Shown here piece after piece: positions 1 to 9,800 of a stretch of 46,784 nucleotides of DNA. Position 1 is the first letter of the stretch; each line of letters starts with the position of its first letter. Below the pieces are notes generated by a model. It ran no database searches. It had not been told where the DNA came from and worked only from the letters and a program-made list of their open reading frames with translations. The stretch spans positions 1 to 46,784 of the IMG/VR virus record IMGVR_UViG_3300036845_000517; one strand, given 5' to 3'. The translations under genes and the position numbers were made by a program. The stretch is from a virus.

Positions 1-3000
1 CATAGGCGTTCTGGGCGCCGGCATAAGCCTGTTGCTGGGCCGCTGTCGGCTGCGCCTGGACGAGCGCGGGCTTGCCCATCTTCGAGGTCATGCCCTCGGG
101 ATGGTACTGGTTGATGTGCTGGATCAGTTCGACGCCGTATATCTTGTTTTTGCTGAGATAGGTCTCGCCGATCGCTTCGTTGATATACTTGATCTTCTCC
201 GCCTTCGTCTTGAACGGGCTCTTGGCGATGTCCTTCATCTTCATCTGGATATTCGATGACGGAGCGCCCTGCGGCAGCGGCGGGATGGCCATCGCCGGGG
301 CAGGCGCGGCCACGGGCGGTGCCACGGGCGGAGGCGGCGGAGGGGCCGCTACCGGAGGCGGCGGAGGCGTGGGTGCCGCGACAGGCGGCGCGGCCGCAGC
401 GGCCTTGGCCCCCGGCGCCTTGGGGACCGCTTTGCCCAACGCTCCGGGCGCCATCCCGTGATGCTCGGCGAGATGCCCCAGCAGCTTGTTCGCATAGGCG
501 GCATAGTCCTTATCCGCATACCCCGCCGCGATGCCCTTGAGCACGCCGGCCACGGCATGGGGATCGTGCGCCTCGCCGATGGCCTTCTCGTATTCCGCCT
601 TGATCTTGAGGCCGACTTTCTCGGCGTATTTGGGCGGCAGCGGGACCGCCTTGTGCGCCTTGGGTGGCTCGGCCTTTGCCTCCTCGGGCTCGGGTTCCTC
701 GGCCTCGCCGCCGCCTCCACCTCCGCCCTCGCCGCCCGACGTGAACTGCCCGCTATCGTTGCGCGGATGCTTGTGCTCCTCCCATGCCTCGCCGATCATC
801 GCGTCGAGGGCGATCGACGCGAACGCCCGTTCGATCGCGGCCGCATCCGGGTCCTCGTCGGCCCCCACGAGCACCGGCGCCGCGTCCTTGCCCGACGCCA
901 GCCCGGCACGCTGCGCGATGTCGTCACGCCGGTTGATCAGCCGCTGCGCCAGCGCCTTGCGCATCGACGTGTTGCCCGGCCCGTGGCGCTGCGCGAGGCC
1001 GTGGATGACGTGATCGGGGATGCGGGTGACTTTATGCGCGCTGCTCTGTAGCTGCGCGGGCGTCATCTCGCCGAACAGTTCGTGCGCCTGCTTGTTCGAC
1101 GACACGCCGGGGACGGGATGCCGCATGGTCTCCCATTCGTGCGCCTGATCGCCGAACAGGTTGCCCTTGGGGTCGCCCTGCGCGCGGTAGAGCATCGAGC
1201 CGCCCGTATCGAGCGTGTGCATCTTGCCGTCGATCCGCGCCTGATTGTCGTGCGTCAGGCCGGGCGCGTCCCAGTTGGCCAGCCACGCATGGGTGGCGAA
1301 ATTCTCCTGCGCCGCGCGCCGGTCGTGCACGTTGCCCACGTCGATGGGGGTCTTGCCCTGCCATTCGGAGGCGGTGCCCAGGCTGCCGTCGGGCATCCGG
1401 GCCGTCATGTTGTGCAGCACGGGGGACTGCGCGGCCTCGTAGAGTTTCGAGGCCAGGATTTCGTTGCGTGCGTGCTCCTTGCTCTTGCTCTGTTTGACGT
1501 AATAATCCTTGCCCGTGCCAGCGTCGTGATAGGTGCCGCCGGGATTGCTGCCCTGAGCGCCGCCGGTCTTCTTCATGTTGTCGACGTCGAGCGGCGCCTC
1601 GTTATTGGCGTCGGGGATGACGTGCCGCGCAAGCTGGCGGTCGATCGGCAGATTGAGATGCTGATGCAGATGCTCGGCCGGGGACAGCATGACGCCCTCG
1701 GATTCCCAGCCGTGATCGGAGGGCGTGCCGCCGATCCGCTTGGCATAGTACATCCGCGCCTGAGACGTGCCCCGCGCCACGTCGCCCGCGTAGCCGGTCA
1801 GTTGCACATGCAGGCCGCTCTCCTCGTATGCCTCCTTGATCGCGGTGCTGCGCGGCGTGTCGCCCTTGTCCACCCCGCCCTTGGGGAACGTGGCCTTGGC
1901 CCCGCCAAAGCTGTTCGTCGGCCGGACGATCCATGTACGGCCGTCCGGCTCTTGGACGATGACGCCGGCCGCCTGCTTTTTGCCGCCCTTGAGCGGCGGC
2001 AGCGGCGGCTCGTCGAAATGCGGGCCGGCATCCGCCTCGGCCTTCCAGCCGGCGCTGTCGGCGGGCGGGGTCCACGACTGATACGGCGCCCCCGCCGGCT
2101 GATGTTTGGGCGGGCTGCTCTTGCTGTAGGTGCGCGAGAATTTCCCGCCCTTGCCGCGAACATGCTGGGTCTCGACCCACTCGGCATCGGCCGCGATCCA
2201 CATCGCCGCGTCGCGCGCGCCGGCCGAGGGGAACGGGATGATCTCGCCGTAGCCGCTCTCGTCGCTGTCGCCGCCGATCGCCTTGCCCAGGACGCCCCTG
2301 ACCGGCTTGGCCCCGGTTGCCGGGGCAGCGGTGCCCACCGGGCCGCCCGCGCCGCCTGGGGAAGGCGCCCCGCCCGGTGGCGGGCCGCCTTGCGGCTCCT
2401 CCCCGCCCTCGGCCCCTGGATCGCCCTCGGCCTCTGGGGGCGTCGGCGCCGGCTCGTCGAGGTCCAGGCCCTGATACGGGCTGTCGGCCTCGCCGGACAG
2501 TTTCTGCCTGATCTCGTCGGGGGACAGCACGCCCGCGTTGATATAGACGGCATCGGTGTCGGCCTTGGACTTGGCGGCCTCGGCGAGTTCTTTCTCGTCA
2601 AGCTGCTTGAGCGGCTCCCAGCTATGGCTGATGGCCGGATCGATCTCGCCGAACAGGTCCAGTTGCAGGATGTTGAGGCAGATCGTCAGGTTGACGTCGA
2701 AGAAGTTGGTCTGCGCCGAATGGATGAACTGCGCCCAGGCCTGTAGCTCGCCCTCGCTCGTGCTGTTCAGGCCCGTCGGCGTGATGCCCAGCAAGATGAC
2801 CAGCGGCATGCCGACGACGGCCGCCTGCTGCTCCTGCGCCTGCGCCTGCAGCGCATCGATCGTGCCCAGCGGAACACTGACGTTCTTGAAATCCTCGGTG
2901 GTCTTGTCGACCACCATCAGGTTGGCGTTGTCGCGCATGAAGTTGAACAGCGTCGCGCGGAGCCGCATCTGCTCGCTGCTGCCCGCGTTGAGCGTCGCGC

Positions 3001-3994
3001 CCAGATTGGTCTGCAGCACCATCGTGCTGAAACTATGGACAAGATCGCTGACGCTCTGGCGGGTGCGCAGGAAGTTCGCCACGTAGGGCTGCGCCATCTG
3101 CGTTAGCGACAGGCCGCCGAACGAATAGGCCGGCTTGAACAGGTCGGGCACCTCGCGGCCGACAAACAGAAGCAGGCGCGACTTGTGCACCTCCTTGCCC
3201 ATCACGAACCACGTGGATGGCACATAGTAATCGTGCCGCAGCGGATCGTTGGAGTTGTACAGATTTGGATAGCACCACGTCGGATCGACGACGCGGAATC
3301 CCTTGAGCGATCCGCCTTGCGTGATCACGCGCGGATCGACGGCCAGCGGCACCTTCAGATTGTCGGGCTCCTCCGTCTGCCCGGTGTCGATGTAGAGATG
3401 CGCCCGGCCCATGTAGCCGTCGAGTTCGGCGAGGCGCTTGAACTTGGCCTGTAGCTGATGCTTTTTGACGGCCGCTTCGAGCGCCTTGATTTTCGGAGTC
3501 TTGTCCTCCTCGCCCGTCGCCTGGATTTTGATCCAGCGCCGCGTCATCTCGCGGGCGGTGCCCTCGGCGATGCGGCGGAACTCCGGCCGCTGCGCAAGCT
3601 CGGCCAGGACGGGAAAACCCATCCAGGCGAGATTGTCGGATAGGGCCATGTTGCCGTAGACGGAATACGGATTGTATCCCTGGCTGAACCATTGCGCGTC
3701 GTCGAGCGCCATCGGTGTGACGCCCTCGGGCACGACGCCGGCCATGGGCTGGGCGGGCGCGAACAGGCGCCGCAGCGCCTCGGTCTCGTGCATCCGCGTC
3801 GTGTACAGCGGCACGGGGAGGACAGGCGGCGGCCGCAGCAGGCCCGTCCCCATCCCTGCCAGGGCGTCGGCGGCGATCCACGGCGGCGCGGGCCGATCCG
3901 GCGGTGGGGCTGCCAGATCGTCCCGGCCCCGATGCAGCAGGCCCGCGAAGGCCGTGCCGCCGAGCAGGTTGGCGATGTGGGACAGGATCGACAC
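1..3994 (-). CDS. Giant portal fusion: DUF1073 portal + Nudix + kinase-like domain (3' end outside window)
   Basis: The frame is open from a GTG at 3994 to the window edge, over 1330 residues. Residues about 70-515 look like the DUF1073 portal family (Pfam now calls it Acb1-like N-terminal), with a GYNPYS segment and the stretch AREMTRRWIKIQ. A Pro/Gly linker follows. At about 700-725 lies a Nudix box, GGVDKGD then KEAYEESGL, which fits G-x5-E-x7-REUxEExGU with E to D and R to K changes. Residues about 800-1000 resemble the actin-fragmin/PI-kinase-like domains of phage head proteins: a glycine-rich start, YYVKQ, NEILASKLY, NWDAPGL, THDNQ and LDTGGSMLYRAQG. Then come a typical RNDSGQFTSGG tail, Pro/Ala-rich spacers and a helical end. 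Portals are ring subunits of the DNA entry vertex; the appended domains would sit in or on the virion. The GTG start is uncertain: an AAGGGG lies about 14 bases upstream and the first ATG is near residue 43. Portal identity is firm; the activities are inferred from motifs. Confidence 0.85.
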   Translation of the reverse strand, partial: MSILSHIANLLGGTAFAGLLHRGRDDLAAPPPDRPAPPWIAADALAGMGTGLLRPPPVLPVPLYTTRMHETEALRRLFAPAQPMAGVVPEGVTPMALDDAQWFSQGYNPYSVYGNMALSDNLAWMGFPVLAELAQRPEFRRIAEGTAREMTRRWIKIQATGEEDKTPKIKALEAAVKKHQLQAKFKRLAELDGYMGRAHLYIDTGQTEEPDNLKVPLAVDPRVITQGGSLKGFRVVDPTWCYPNLYNSNDPLRHDYYVPSTWFVMGKEVHKSRLLLFVGREVPDLFKPAYSFGGLSLTQMAQPYVANFLRTRQSVSDLVHSFSTMVLQTNLGATLNAGSSEQMRLRATLFNFMRDNANLMVVDKTTEDFKNVSVPLGTIDALQAQAQEQQAAVVGMPLVILLGITPTGLNSTSEGELQAWAQFIHSAQTNFFDVNLTICLNILQLDLFGEIDPAISHSWEPLKQLDEKELAEAAKSKADTDAVYINAGVLSPDEIRQKLSGEADSPYQGLDLDEPAPTPPEAEGDPGAEGGEEPQGGPPPGGAPSPGGAGGPVGTAAPATGAKPVRGVLGKAIGGDSDESGYGEIIPFPSAGARDAAMWIAADAEWVETQHVRGKGGKFSRTYSKSSPPKHQPAGAPYQSWTPPADSAGWKAEADAGPHFDEPPLPPLKGGKKQAAGVIVQEPDGRTWIVRPTNSFGGAKATFPKGGVDKGDTPRSTAIKEAYEESGLHVQLTGYAGDVARGTSQARMYYAKRIGGTPSDHGWESEGVMLSPAEHLHQHLNLPIDRQLARHVIPDANNEAPLDVDNMKKTGGAQGSNPGGTYHDAGTGKDYYVKQSKSKEHARNEILASKLYEAAQSPVLHNMTARMPDGSLGTASEWQGKTPIDVGNVHDRRAAQENFATHAWLANWDAPGLTHDNQARIDGKMHTLDTGGSMLYRAQGDPKGNLFGDQAHEWETMRHPVPGVSSNKQAHELFGEMTPAQLQSSAHKVTRIPDHVIHGLAQRHGPGNTSMRKALAQRLINRRDDIAQRAGLASGKDAAPVLVGADEDPDAAAIERAFASIALDAMIGEAWEEHKHPRNDSGQFTSGGEGGGGGGGEAEEPEPEEAKAEPPKAHKAVPLPPKYAEKVGLKIKAEYEKAIGEAHDPHAVAGVLKGIAAGYADKDYAAYANKLLGHLAEHHGMAPGALGKAVPKAPGAKAAAAAPPVAAPTPPPPPVAAPPPPPPVAPPVAAPAPAMAIPPLPQGAPSSNIQMKMKDIAKSPFKTKAEKIKYINEAIGETYLSKNKIYGVELIQHINQYHPEGMTSKMGKPALVQAQPTAAQQQAYAGAQNAY

Positions 3995-4012
3995 GGGCGG
4001 CCGGCCGGCCCC

Positions 4013-4291
4013 TTACGTGCCGACTTGGATGTTGACGCCGCCGCCCGCGCCGCCGAGGACGGCCATGAAGCCGTCGCCGCCTGTCGTCAGCGCAAGTTGC
4101 TGACCCGGCATCACGCATGGCGAGGCGCTGGTCGCGAGCACCGCCGCCGTCGCTCCCAGCATCACGAACACGGGCGTGCTGCCCAGATTGGAGACGAGCG
4201 CCGTGGTGCCCGCCGGGATCGCGTAGGAAACGGTCGACCCGGTGCAGCCGACGGACACGCCCCCGGCCGGTGCGAAACCGACGATTGCCAT
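4013..4291 (-). CDS. Small head-region protein of unknown function
   Basis: 92 residues, rich in Gly, Ala, Thr and Val, with no charged core, no membrane segment and no cysteine pair beyond two isolated Cys. The composition suggests a beta-rich fold, as in small head-decoration or neck proteins. It sits between the large terminase and the portal in the leftward late operon, 13 bases from TerL. AGGGAGGA eight bases before the ATG is a strong ribosome-binding site. The stop TAA lies 18 bases before the proposed portal start. I do not recognise the family; a structural role is inferred from position only. Confidence 0.75.
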   Translation of the reverse strand: MAIVGFAPAGGVSVGCTGSTVSYAIPAGTTALVSNLGSTPVFVMLGATAAVLATSASPCVMPGQQLALTTGGDGFMAVLGGAGGGVNIQVGT

Positions 4292-4304
4292 CGTGGCGTC
4301 CTCC

Positions 4305-5732
4305 CTATCTGCGCCCGAGATCGGGCGGGATTCTGATCCCCAGCTTGCGTAGCTCGTCAGGGTCGATGCGCATCGGTTGCTGCTCCGCGATCGTCATGAA
4401 GCTTCGGGAGGTGCTGTCGGCGTCGTCATCGTGCATCCCCTCGGGAAAATTCTCCAGTTCGTCGAACCAGCGCTCGTTCCACGCGCCCCGCATTACCATG
4501 ACGTTGCCGGCTTCGCACTGCGCCGAGAACGGCGAAAAGCGCGTCACCTTATCGCCGCTCTCCGGCGACGATATCACGGTATAGCCGGCGAGCAGCTTCG
4601 TCAGCGCCGCGATCTGCGCCTTGCCCGCTTGTCCGGGGTCCTGCGCCAGCCCCACGATCGTCTCGGCCCCGTCGATCCGCGAATAATTCCAGATGCGCCG
4701 CTCGACCGCCTGGGGCGTGCCCCGGAACCAATCGTGATGCAGCACGATCCAGCGGCCGTCCTGCATCAGCCCGATCTTGGTGCAGCACGTCCAATCCGGG
4801 TCGGCGCCCGGCTCGTCGTCGCTGCCGGCGAGGTCCCAGCCGCGAACCGTCTTGGTGCAGGCCGGCGCGATGTCGACCACCTGTATCCAGGCCCGGCTGA
4901 AATAGCGCCCGGCCGACGGCATGATTTTCCAGTTGCCGGAGAGCAGCCGTTCGCGGTTGACCCGATCGAGCAGCATCAGGTTGGCGCGATAGCCGGGATC
5001 AGCCCGCGTGAGCGCCGGATTGTCGTCCAGCTTGGCGGGGACAAAGGTGAACGACTTAATCTCGTCGGCGGGCTGCCCCGACGCGCGCGCCGCCTCGGCT
5101 CTGGTGTCATAGAAGGAAAAACCGTCATCGGCGCCGCGCACGAGGTAGCGGATGATGCCGCTGCGCTCGGGGATCGCGTAGCCGGTATCCTGATCGATCC
5201 ACCACGCGATCAGCGCGGCCACCCATGACGATGCGTCGGCGTTGCATGTCGCCCTGACGTAGGGCCGCTTGCCGCACATCGTCCGGTTCCGGCTGAGCAT
5301 GTAGAGGAACTGATGCCGCGTAAACGTGGTCAGTTCGTCGAAGCAGATCAACGCGCATTGGCTGCCGTGCCATTCGAGCACGGTGGTCTCGTGTTCGAGA
5401 TGCGCCAGCTTGATTGTCCCGTTGCCCTGCCAGCGCCATTCCAGCGGCTGCGTCACGGGAACGCCGCCCGCGTACGGGAACACCTTCATGCTCTCGCTCC
5501 ACAGCCCGCCCGGCTTACGGATGTCGACTGTGGTGCGGCGGAAAATCACGGCGTCGAAGCCGGGGACCGTCGGCGGGTGACGCAGCGATTCGATCAGTAG
5601 CGCATAGCTTTTCCCGCCCCCGGCCGCCCCGCCCATGATGGCGATATCGGCGTCGCTGGTCAGGAACGTCGTCTGCGGCCCCGGCTGCGGATAGATGTCG
5701 ATGCCGGGACGCGGCTGCGCGGAGGTCGGCAT
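4305..5732 (-). CDS. terL: Terminase large subunit (DNA-packaging ATPase/nuclease)
   Basis: 475 residues, normal for the family. The ATPase half has Walker A at residues 34-42 (GGAAGGGKS), a segment IFRRTTVDI near 63-71, and Walker B with catalytic Glu at 128-133 (LICFDE). The nuclease half has the acidic residues expected of an RNase-H-like fold: RGWDLAGSDDE near 293, LAQDPGQAGK near 365, and GMHDDDADS near 438. It motors DNA into the procapsid through the portal and cuts concatemers at the start and end of packaging. It follows the small terminase in the same leftward operon. No clear ribosome-binding site precedes the ATG. Instead a 12-base palindrome lies just upstream at 5745-5756. Confidence 0.95.
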   Translation of the reverse strand: MPTSAQPRPGIDIYPQPGPQTTFLTSDADIAIMGGAAGGGKSYALLIESLRHPPTVPGFDAVIFRRTTVDIRKPGGLWSESMKVFPYAGGVPVTQPLEWRWQGNGTIKLAHLEHETTVLEWHGSQCALICFDELTTFTRHQFLYMLSRNRTMCGKRPYVRATCNADASSWVAALIAWWIDQDTGYAIPERSGIIRYLVRGADDGFSFYDTRAEAARASGQPADEIKSFTFVPAKLDDNPALTRADPGYRANLMLLDRVNRERLLSGNWKIMPSAGRYFSRAWIQVVDIAPACTKTVRGWDLAGSDDEPGADPDWTCCTKIGLMQDGRWIVLHHDWFRGTPQAVERRIWNYSRIDGAETIVGLAQDPGQAGKAQIAALTKLLAGYTVISSPESGDKVTRFSPFSAQCEAGNVMVMRGAWNERWFDELENFPEGMHDDDADSTSRSFMTIAEQQPMRIDPDELRKLGIRIPPDLGRR

Positions 5733-5744
5733 CGGTCAGCGTCG

Positions 5745-5772
5745 CTGTCTTGACAGGCGGAAAATCACGGCG
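5745..5772. repeat. Palindrome and 17-bp direct repeat between the terminase genes
   Basis: CTGTCTTGACAG at 5745-5756 is a perfect 12-base palindrome 13 bases upstream of the large-terminase start. It abuts GGCGGAAAATCACGGCG (5756-5772), which recurs exactly at 5537-5553 inside the terL coding sequence, where it encodes part of VIFRR. Seen directly. Possible meanings are an operator, a packaging-recognition site, or a scar of a small duplication. Confidence 0.5.
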
Positions 5773-5817
5773 CGGATTCCTGAAGTGCTCCCCGGCGGGC
5801 GCGCACGCGAGAGTACC

Positions 5818-6339
5818 CTAAGCTGCTTCCTCAGTAGAGGCGCTGATCGCGTCGATTTCCGCATCGGCCTCCGTTTCGCCATCGATCACTGGCCCCACAC
5901 CCTCGCCCGGCGGATTGTCGCGGTTGTTCGGCGGGATGTAGACGCGCGGCGCCAGCGACTCCACGCCCCCGCCCGAGGCCGACATCGCGGCCAGCGTGGC
6001 GGCCGCCGCCGCCTCCTCCAAGGACCCTGATCCGGTGCGCTGATTGACGGTCGGGCCGCCCCAATACCGATACCATAGGGCGATGGCGCCGACATTGCCG
6101 GCCTGCGCCAACTGGAACAGCTTGGTCGACACGACGGCCAACGCCCGAGGCTGCCCCGTCGCGATCTCGTTCTTGAACGCCTTCTTGAAGGTGCGCGGAT
6201 CGATCCGAAGCTGATCGCAGATAATGTGGTGCGGCGTCTGGCAGGCGATCAGTACCAGCACGCCCTGGCGGGTCTGCTCGTCGGGCACATAGGGCGGGCG
6301 GCCTCTACGACGGGGGGACGTGGGTATATTGTCGGCCAT
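5818..6339 (-). CDS. terS: Terminase small subunit-like DNA-binding protein
   Basis: 173 residues. The N-terminus has RRRGRPPYVPDEQTRQG, then a helix-turn-helix pattern (HHIICDQLRIDPRTFKKAF, about 37-56) and a helical stretch with ALAVVSTKLFQLAQAGNVGAI. This matches the common phage small-terminase type that recognises the packaging site and delivers it to TerL. The C-terminal 60 residues are Ala/Gly/Glu-rich and probably disordered. It lies directly upstream of terL in the same direction, 85 bases away. A GGAG is placed 11 bases before the ATG. It is the first gene of the leftward late operon. Confidence 0.8.
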   Translation of the reverse strand: MADNIPTSPRRRGRPPYVPDEQTRQGVLVLIACQTPHHIICDQLRIDPRTFKKAFKNEIATGQPRALAVVSTKLFQLAQAGNVGAIALWYRYWGGPTVNQRTGSGSLEEAAAAATLAAMSASGGGVESLAPRVYIPPNNRDNPPGEGVGPVIDGETEADAEIDAISASTEEAA

Positions 6340-6434
6340 GCGCGATCACGCTCCGGCGTCAGAAATCATGAACGGCATAATATCTCGATTGCGACCGCGT
6401 CGAGGGTGGGTTACATGGACATTCATTGCCATAA

Positions 6435-6452
6435 CGAGGAGTGATCCCGATG
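6435..6452 (+). promoter_or_regulatory. Shared leader element (copy 1) before a small gene
   Basis: CGAGGAG, two bases, ATCCCG, then the start codon ATG. The same 18-base arrangement precedes at least six other plus-strand genes (10125, 10627, 13193, 14731, 15444, 37937). Here a 9-codon leader frame, MDIHCHNEE (6415-6444), ends with its TGA inside the element, so translation could be coupled. Confidence 0.6.
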
Positions 6453-6836
6453 TCTGGACGACGGCATGACGCGAACGTCAAGTCTGAAACGAAGCCCGGA
6501 AATCCTGCCCAGAACACGCGGGCTGGAGTCAAGCACGACAAGCCCGGCAAGCAAGCCAAGGCCCCGCACGAGGCGGACATCTACAAGGCCGAGCAGATAG
6601 CGCGCGCGGTGCGCTATAATGTCCATTTCCTGTATAGCCCGCACGATCGTTTTAACGTCGCATGCGCCACTTTGGCGGAGGCGCGCGGCATCGAGATTGC
6701 GATGAACGAGCAGCTTGGGAAGTACGGCCGGCGCGCGATCATCTACGCGATCAATCCCGAGGGTCAGGCGTTTCCGATGGGCGGCGGATATTCGGCGGCG
6801 ACTGCGGGCGAGCCGGCGACGGCATCCTCCGAGTAG
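6450..6836 (+). CDS. Small phage protein with Lys/Asp-rich N-terminus
   Basis: 128 residues. I chose the ATG after the conserved leader over the in-frame ATG three codons earlier. Residues 1-45 are low-complexity and basic (KHDKPGKQAK), probably a disordered nucleic-acid-binding or linker tail. Residues 46-115 look folded, with VHFLYSPHDRFNVACATLAEARGIEIAMNEQLG and a following YGRRAIIYAI. Similar DKPxK/DKQGK runs occur in three other proteins here (the 1092-residue protein, and those at 10642 and 21243), so this may be a shared linker type. The last 73 bases overlap the convergent end of the large minus-strand gene. Family not recognised. Confidence 0.7.
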   Translation: MSGRRHDANVKSETKPGNPAQNTRAGVKHDKPGKQAKAPHEADIYKAEQIARAVRYNVHFLYSPHDRFNVACATLAEARGIEIAMNEQLGKYGRRAIIYAINPEGQAFPMGGGYSAATAGEPATASSE

Positions 6837-9800
6837 GCTTCTATCGCGGCCGGTTCGGCGCCGTCGGGCAGGCCCGGATCGACGGCGGCGGGATCGCCGA
6901 AGTCGCAGGGGCCGCAGGCCTCCGTCGCGGCCCTGGGATCGCCCTTGACGAATACGAGCACGCTCTGGTGGGTCCGGCCGAGTTTTCGGGCCGCGTTGAA
7001 ATGCCGCGCCACACGTACGGGCAGGCTGCCGATGGCGGTGAGCAGGATAGCCTCATTGTAGAGGGCGAGGCCGGCCTCGGCGCAGGCCTGGATGATGTGC
7101 CCCGGCAGATCGCGATAGATGCCGGCGCGGTCGCGGATGTCGCCGATGACGATGGCGGCGAAACGGTCGGGCTTGAGACGGCGGGCGGCGGCGGCGATGA
7201 TGTCGCGGAGCGCGGCCAGGAATGCCGCGTGATCGATGACGGACAGGTCGCGCGGATCGTCGCTGTAGACCTCCAGATCGCCATAGGGCGGACAGGTCCA
7301 GATGAAATCGGCCTGGATATCGGGGTCGAGGATGTTCTCATCGAGATCGCGGGCATCGCCCACATGCCAGACCGGGTCTGGATAGCGGTCCTGGGGAGGG
7401 GCGACGGCGTGCGGGCGCTCTGACCTGGGGACGGGATGCACGTTGGCCTCCGCCTCCCTATGCTCGGCCTCGATAGCGGCGCGCAGATCGTCGCTCGGGA
7501 CGGCGTACGTGTCGCGCCCGGCATCGACGTCGGCCAGGATGCGGGCGTACTGATCAGGCCCGAACAGGGCGGTCAGTTGGCCGGCGATGGCGTCGACGAG
7601 GCGCGGCCCCTGTCCATAGTTTCCGGCGCAGCAGGACGTGGGCAGCCGGGTGCGATGGTGCAGGACGATGTTGCCGTTCTCGGGATGGGCCACGAGCGGA
7701 TACAGCAGGCACGTCACCGGCTTGTCGGCGTCGGCCAGCACGCATCCGGCCGGCCCGAGATTGCCGCATACGGCGCCGTAGGAGCGGCTCGGCCAGTAGG
7801 TGGTGCCCTTGCAGCAGGCGCCGTGACAGCGGGCCGTGATGCCGGCCAGCGTGCAGTCGTGGCGGGCGCTGAGGGTCTTGTGTCCCATGCGCCAGCGTAC
7901 CGCGTGCTCGTCGTGCTCGACCGGCGTGGGGGCTGCCTGGGCGCCGCGATCGGACGCCACGGCGGTGGCGCGGATGCCGACGATCCACAGCAGATCGCCC
8001 GGCCGCAGGAACGGCAGGCATTTGGCTTCGTAGTGCGCATCGAGATCGACATGGCCGAGCGCGGTCTCGGTGGCGGGCGCGTCATAGTCCGACCCGGAAG
8101 AGATCAGCATCAGGCGGTCGCGCCAGTCGGGCGGGGCGTAGCGGTCGAGGCGCGCGGTGGGATCGGCGCCGACGACGACGCCGACGACGGGGACATCGAG
8201 GCGCCCCGCGTCGATCAGGCCCCATAGGACGCCGGCTGCGGACATGCCGGAGCCCACCGGCATGACGATACGGGAGACGCCGTCGGGGACGTTGGCGGCC
8301 TGCCTGCGCGTCTGTGTGACGGCCTCGTCGCATTCCATGCCGAAGGGTATCTCGGCCCATCCACGCTCTGCCGCGTCGGCGCGGGCGCGGGCGACGATGA
8401 CGGAATTGTATCCGGGACGATGCTGGACGATCTCGGCGCCGCGCTCGCGGGCGGCGGTCAGTTCGGGGCCGAGGGCACCGCTGGGGGCATGCGCGCGGAC
8501 GGACAGGCCCAGGGCGCTGCCCACGGCGGCGGTGATGTTGATCTGCGGCGAGGAGCGGCTGCCGGCGGTCACGATGCCTTTCTGGCCTGCTTCGACGGCG
8601 CGCGCGGCCAGGGCGAGGCAGGTGCGGACTTTTCCGCCGCGCGGGGCATCGGGCGGGGCGCCTGGGATGGCGAACAGATCGTCGCGCTTGAGCAGGATGT
8701 CTCCGGCCGACTGGATAGGGGTGAGGCCCTCGGCGGCGGTGACGGGCGCGTCGTGGGCCGTGGGGCGGCGGCCGGCGCGGATGGCCGTCCATTGCTCGCG
8801 GTTGGCCGCGATCTGGGCTGCGGACAGGTCGATGCCGTGATACCGGCGGCCCAGGCGGGCGGCGACGATGCCCCGGACGCTGCCGCCAGCGAAGGGGTCG
8901 AGGACCAGCCCGCCCGGCGGGCAGAACCAGCGGAGCGCCAGTTCGCACAGCACGGGATCGAAGATGCTGGTGCCCGAGCCCAGCGCGTGCGGGGCGGCAT
9001 CCTGCAGCGTGGGCTCGTGGCCCCCCTCCGGGGTCGTGTGCAGCCACACGGAATTCTTCCCCGCGCCACCGGGCACGGGCGCCGCTTTCTTGGTGGCGTG
9101 ATAGCCGCCGTCGTCGGTGCGCCGGAGCCACGCGCTATTGCGGCCGTCCGGGTGCCCCGGCAGCGGCGGCCCGGCGGCGGCGCCCCTCGATGCCATCAGC
9201 CCGTTCAGCTTGTCCTGGCTGGCGATGGCTGCGGCGTCGATGCGGGCTTTGTTGTCGGCCCTTGGATTGACGATTGTCTCGCCGTGCGCCTGCAGGAGAG
9301 CGACGGCCTCGGCCTTGCTGAGTTCTCTGCCGACCTCGGCTTCGAGCGCACGCTTGCGCGCATAGAAGTCAATGGTGCCCGTCGTCTCGGGATGCAGCAT
9401 CTGCAGGTTATCCGAGCCGCGCCCCAACTCGCTGCGGATGCCGAGCGCCAGCCACGCGCGCTTGCGCGCCTGCCACCATCCCTCGCGCGCGTTCAGCACG
9501 GAGAACGGCGGGACGCCGAAGCGATCGGACAGGTTGCCCAGGACGATGGCGCGCGGCGCGGGCGGAGGCGCCAGCATGGTCGCGAGGTCTTCGGGCGTGA
9601 ATCCGGTCAGGCCGAAATCGAAGCCGTCGGTCTGCAGTTGGGTCAGTTCGAGCGACAGTAGCTCGATGTTCCACGACGAGCCCACTTCGGCGAGACGGTT
9701 GTCGGCGATCACGAGGGCGCGGCGCTGCGTCGGCGTGAGATGGTCGAGCACGATGCACGGCACCTCGACGAGGCCGGCTTTGCCGGCGGCCAGCGCGCGG

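Noticed and set aside
1082-2746. A 554-codon plus-strand frame opposite the portal fusion
   Set aside because: The minus-strand frame here encodes recognisable portal, Nudix and kinase-like motifs; the plus-strand frame is an Arg/Ala/Gly-rich mirror caused by high GC at third positions.
3033-4118. A 361-codon minus-strand frame overlapping the portal start
   Set aside because: It is a different register from the portal, is Arg/Pro-rich and has no recognisable content.
6611-6620. GCGCTATAAT inside the 6450 gene as a promoter
   Set aside because: It matches the box exactly, but it lies in coding sequence with no GCACACCA and no gene start nearby; probably chance.
8420-9661. A 413-codon plus-strand frame opposite the composite methyltransferase
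   Set aside because: Antisense shadow of a protein with clear motifs; composition typical of GC-rich antisense frames.
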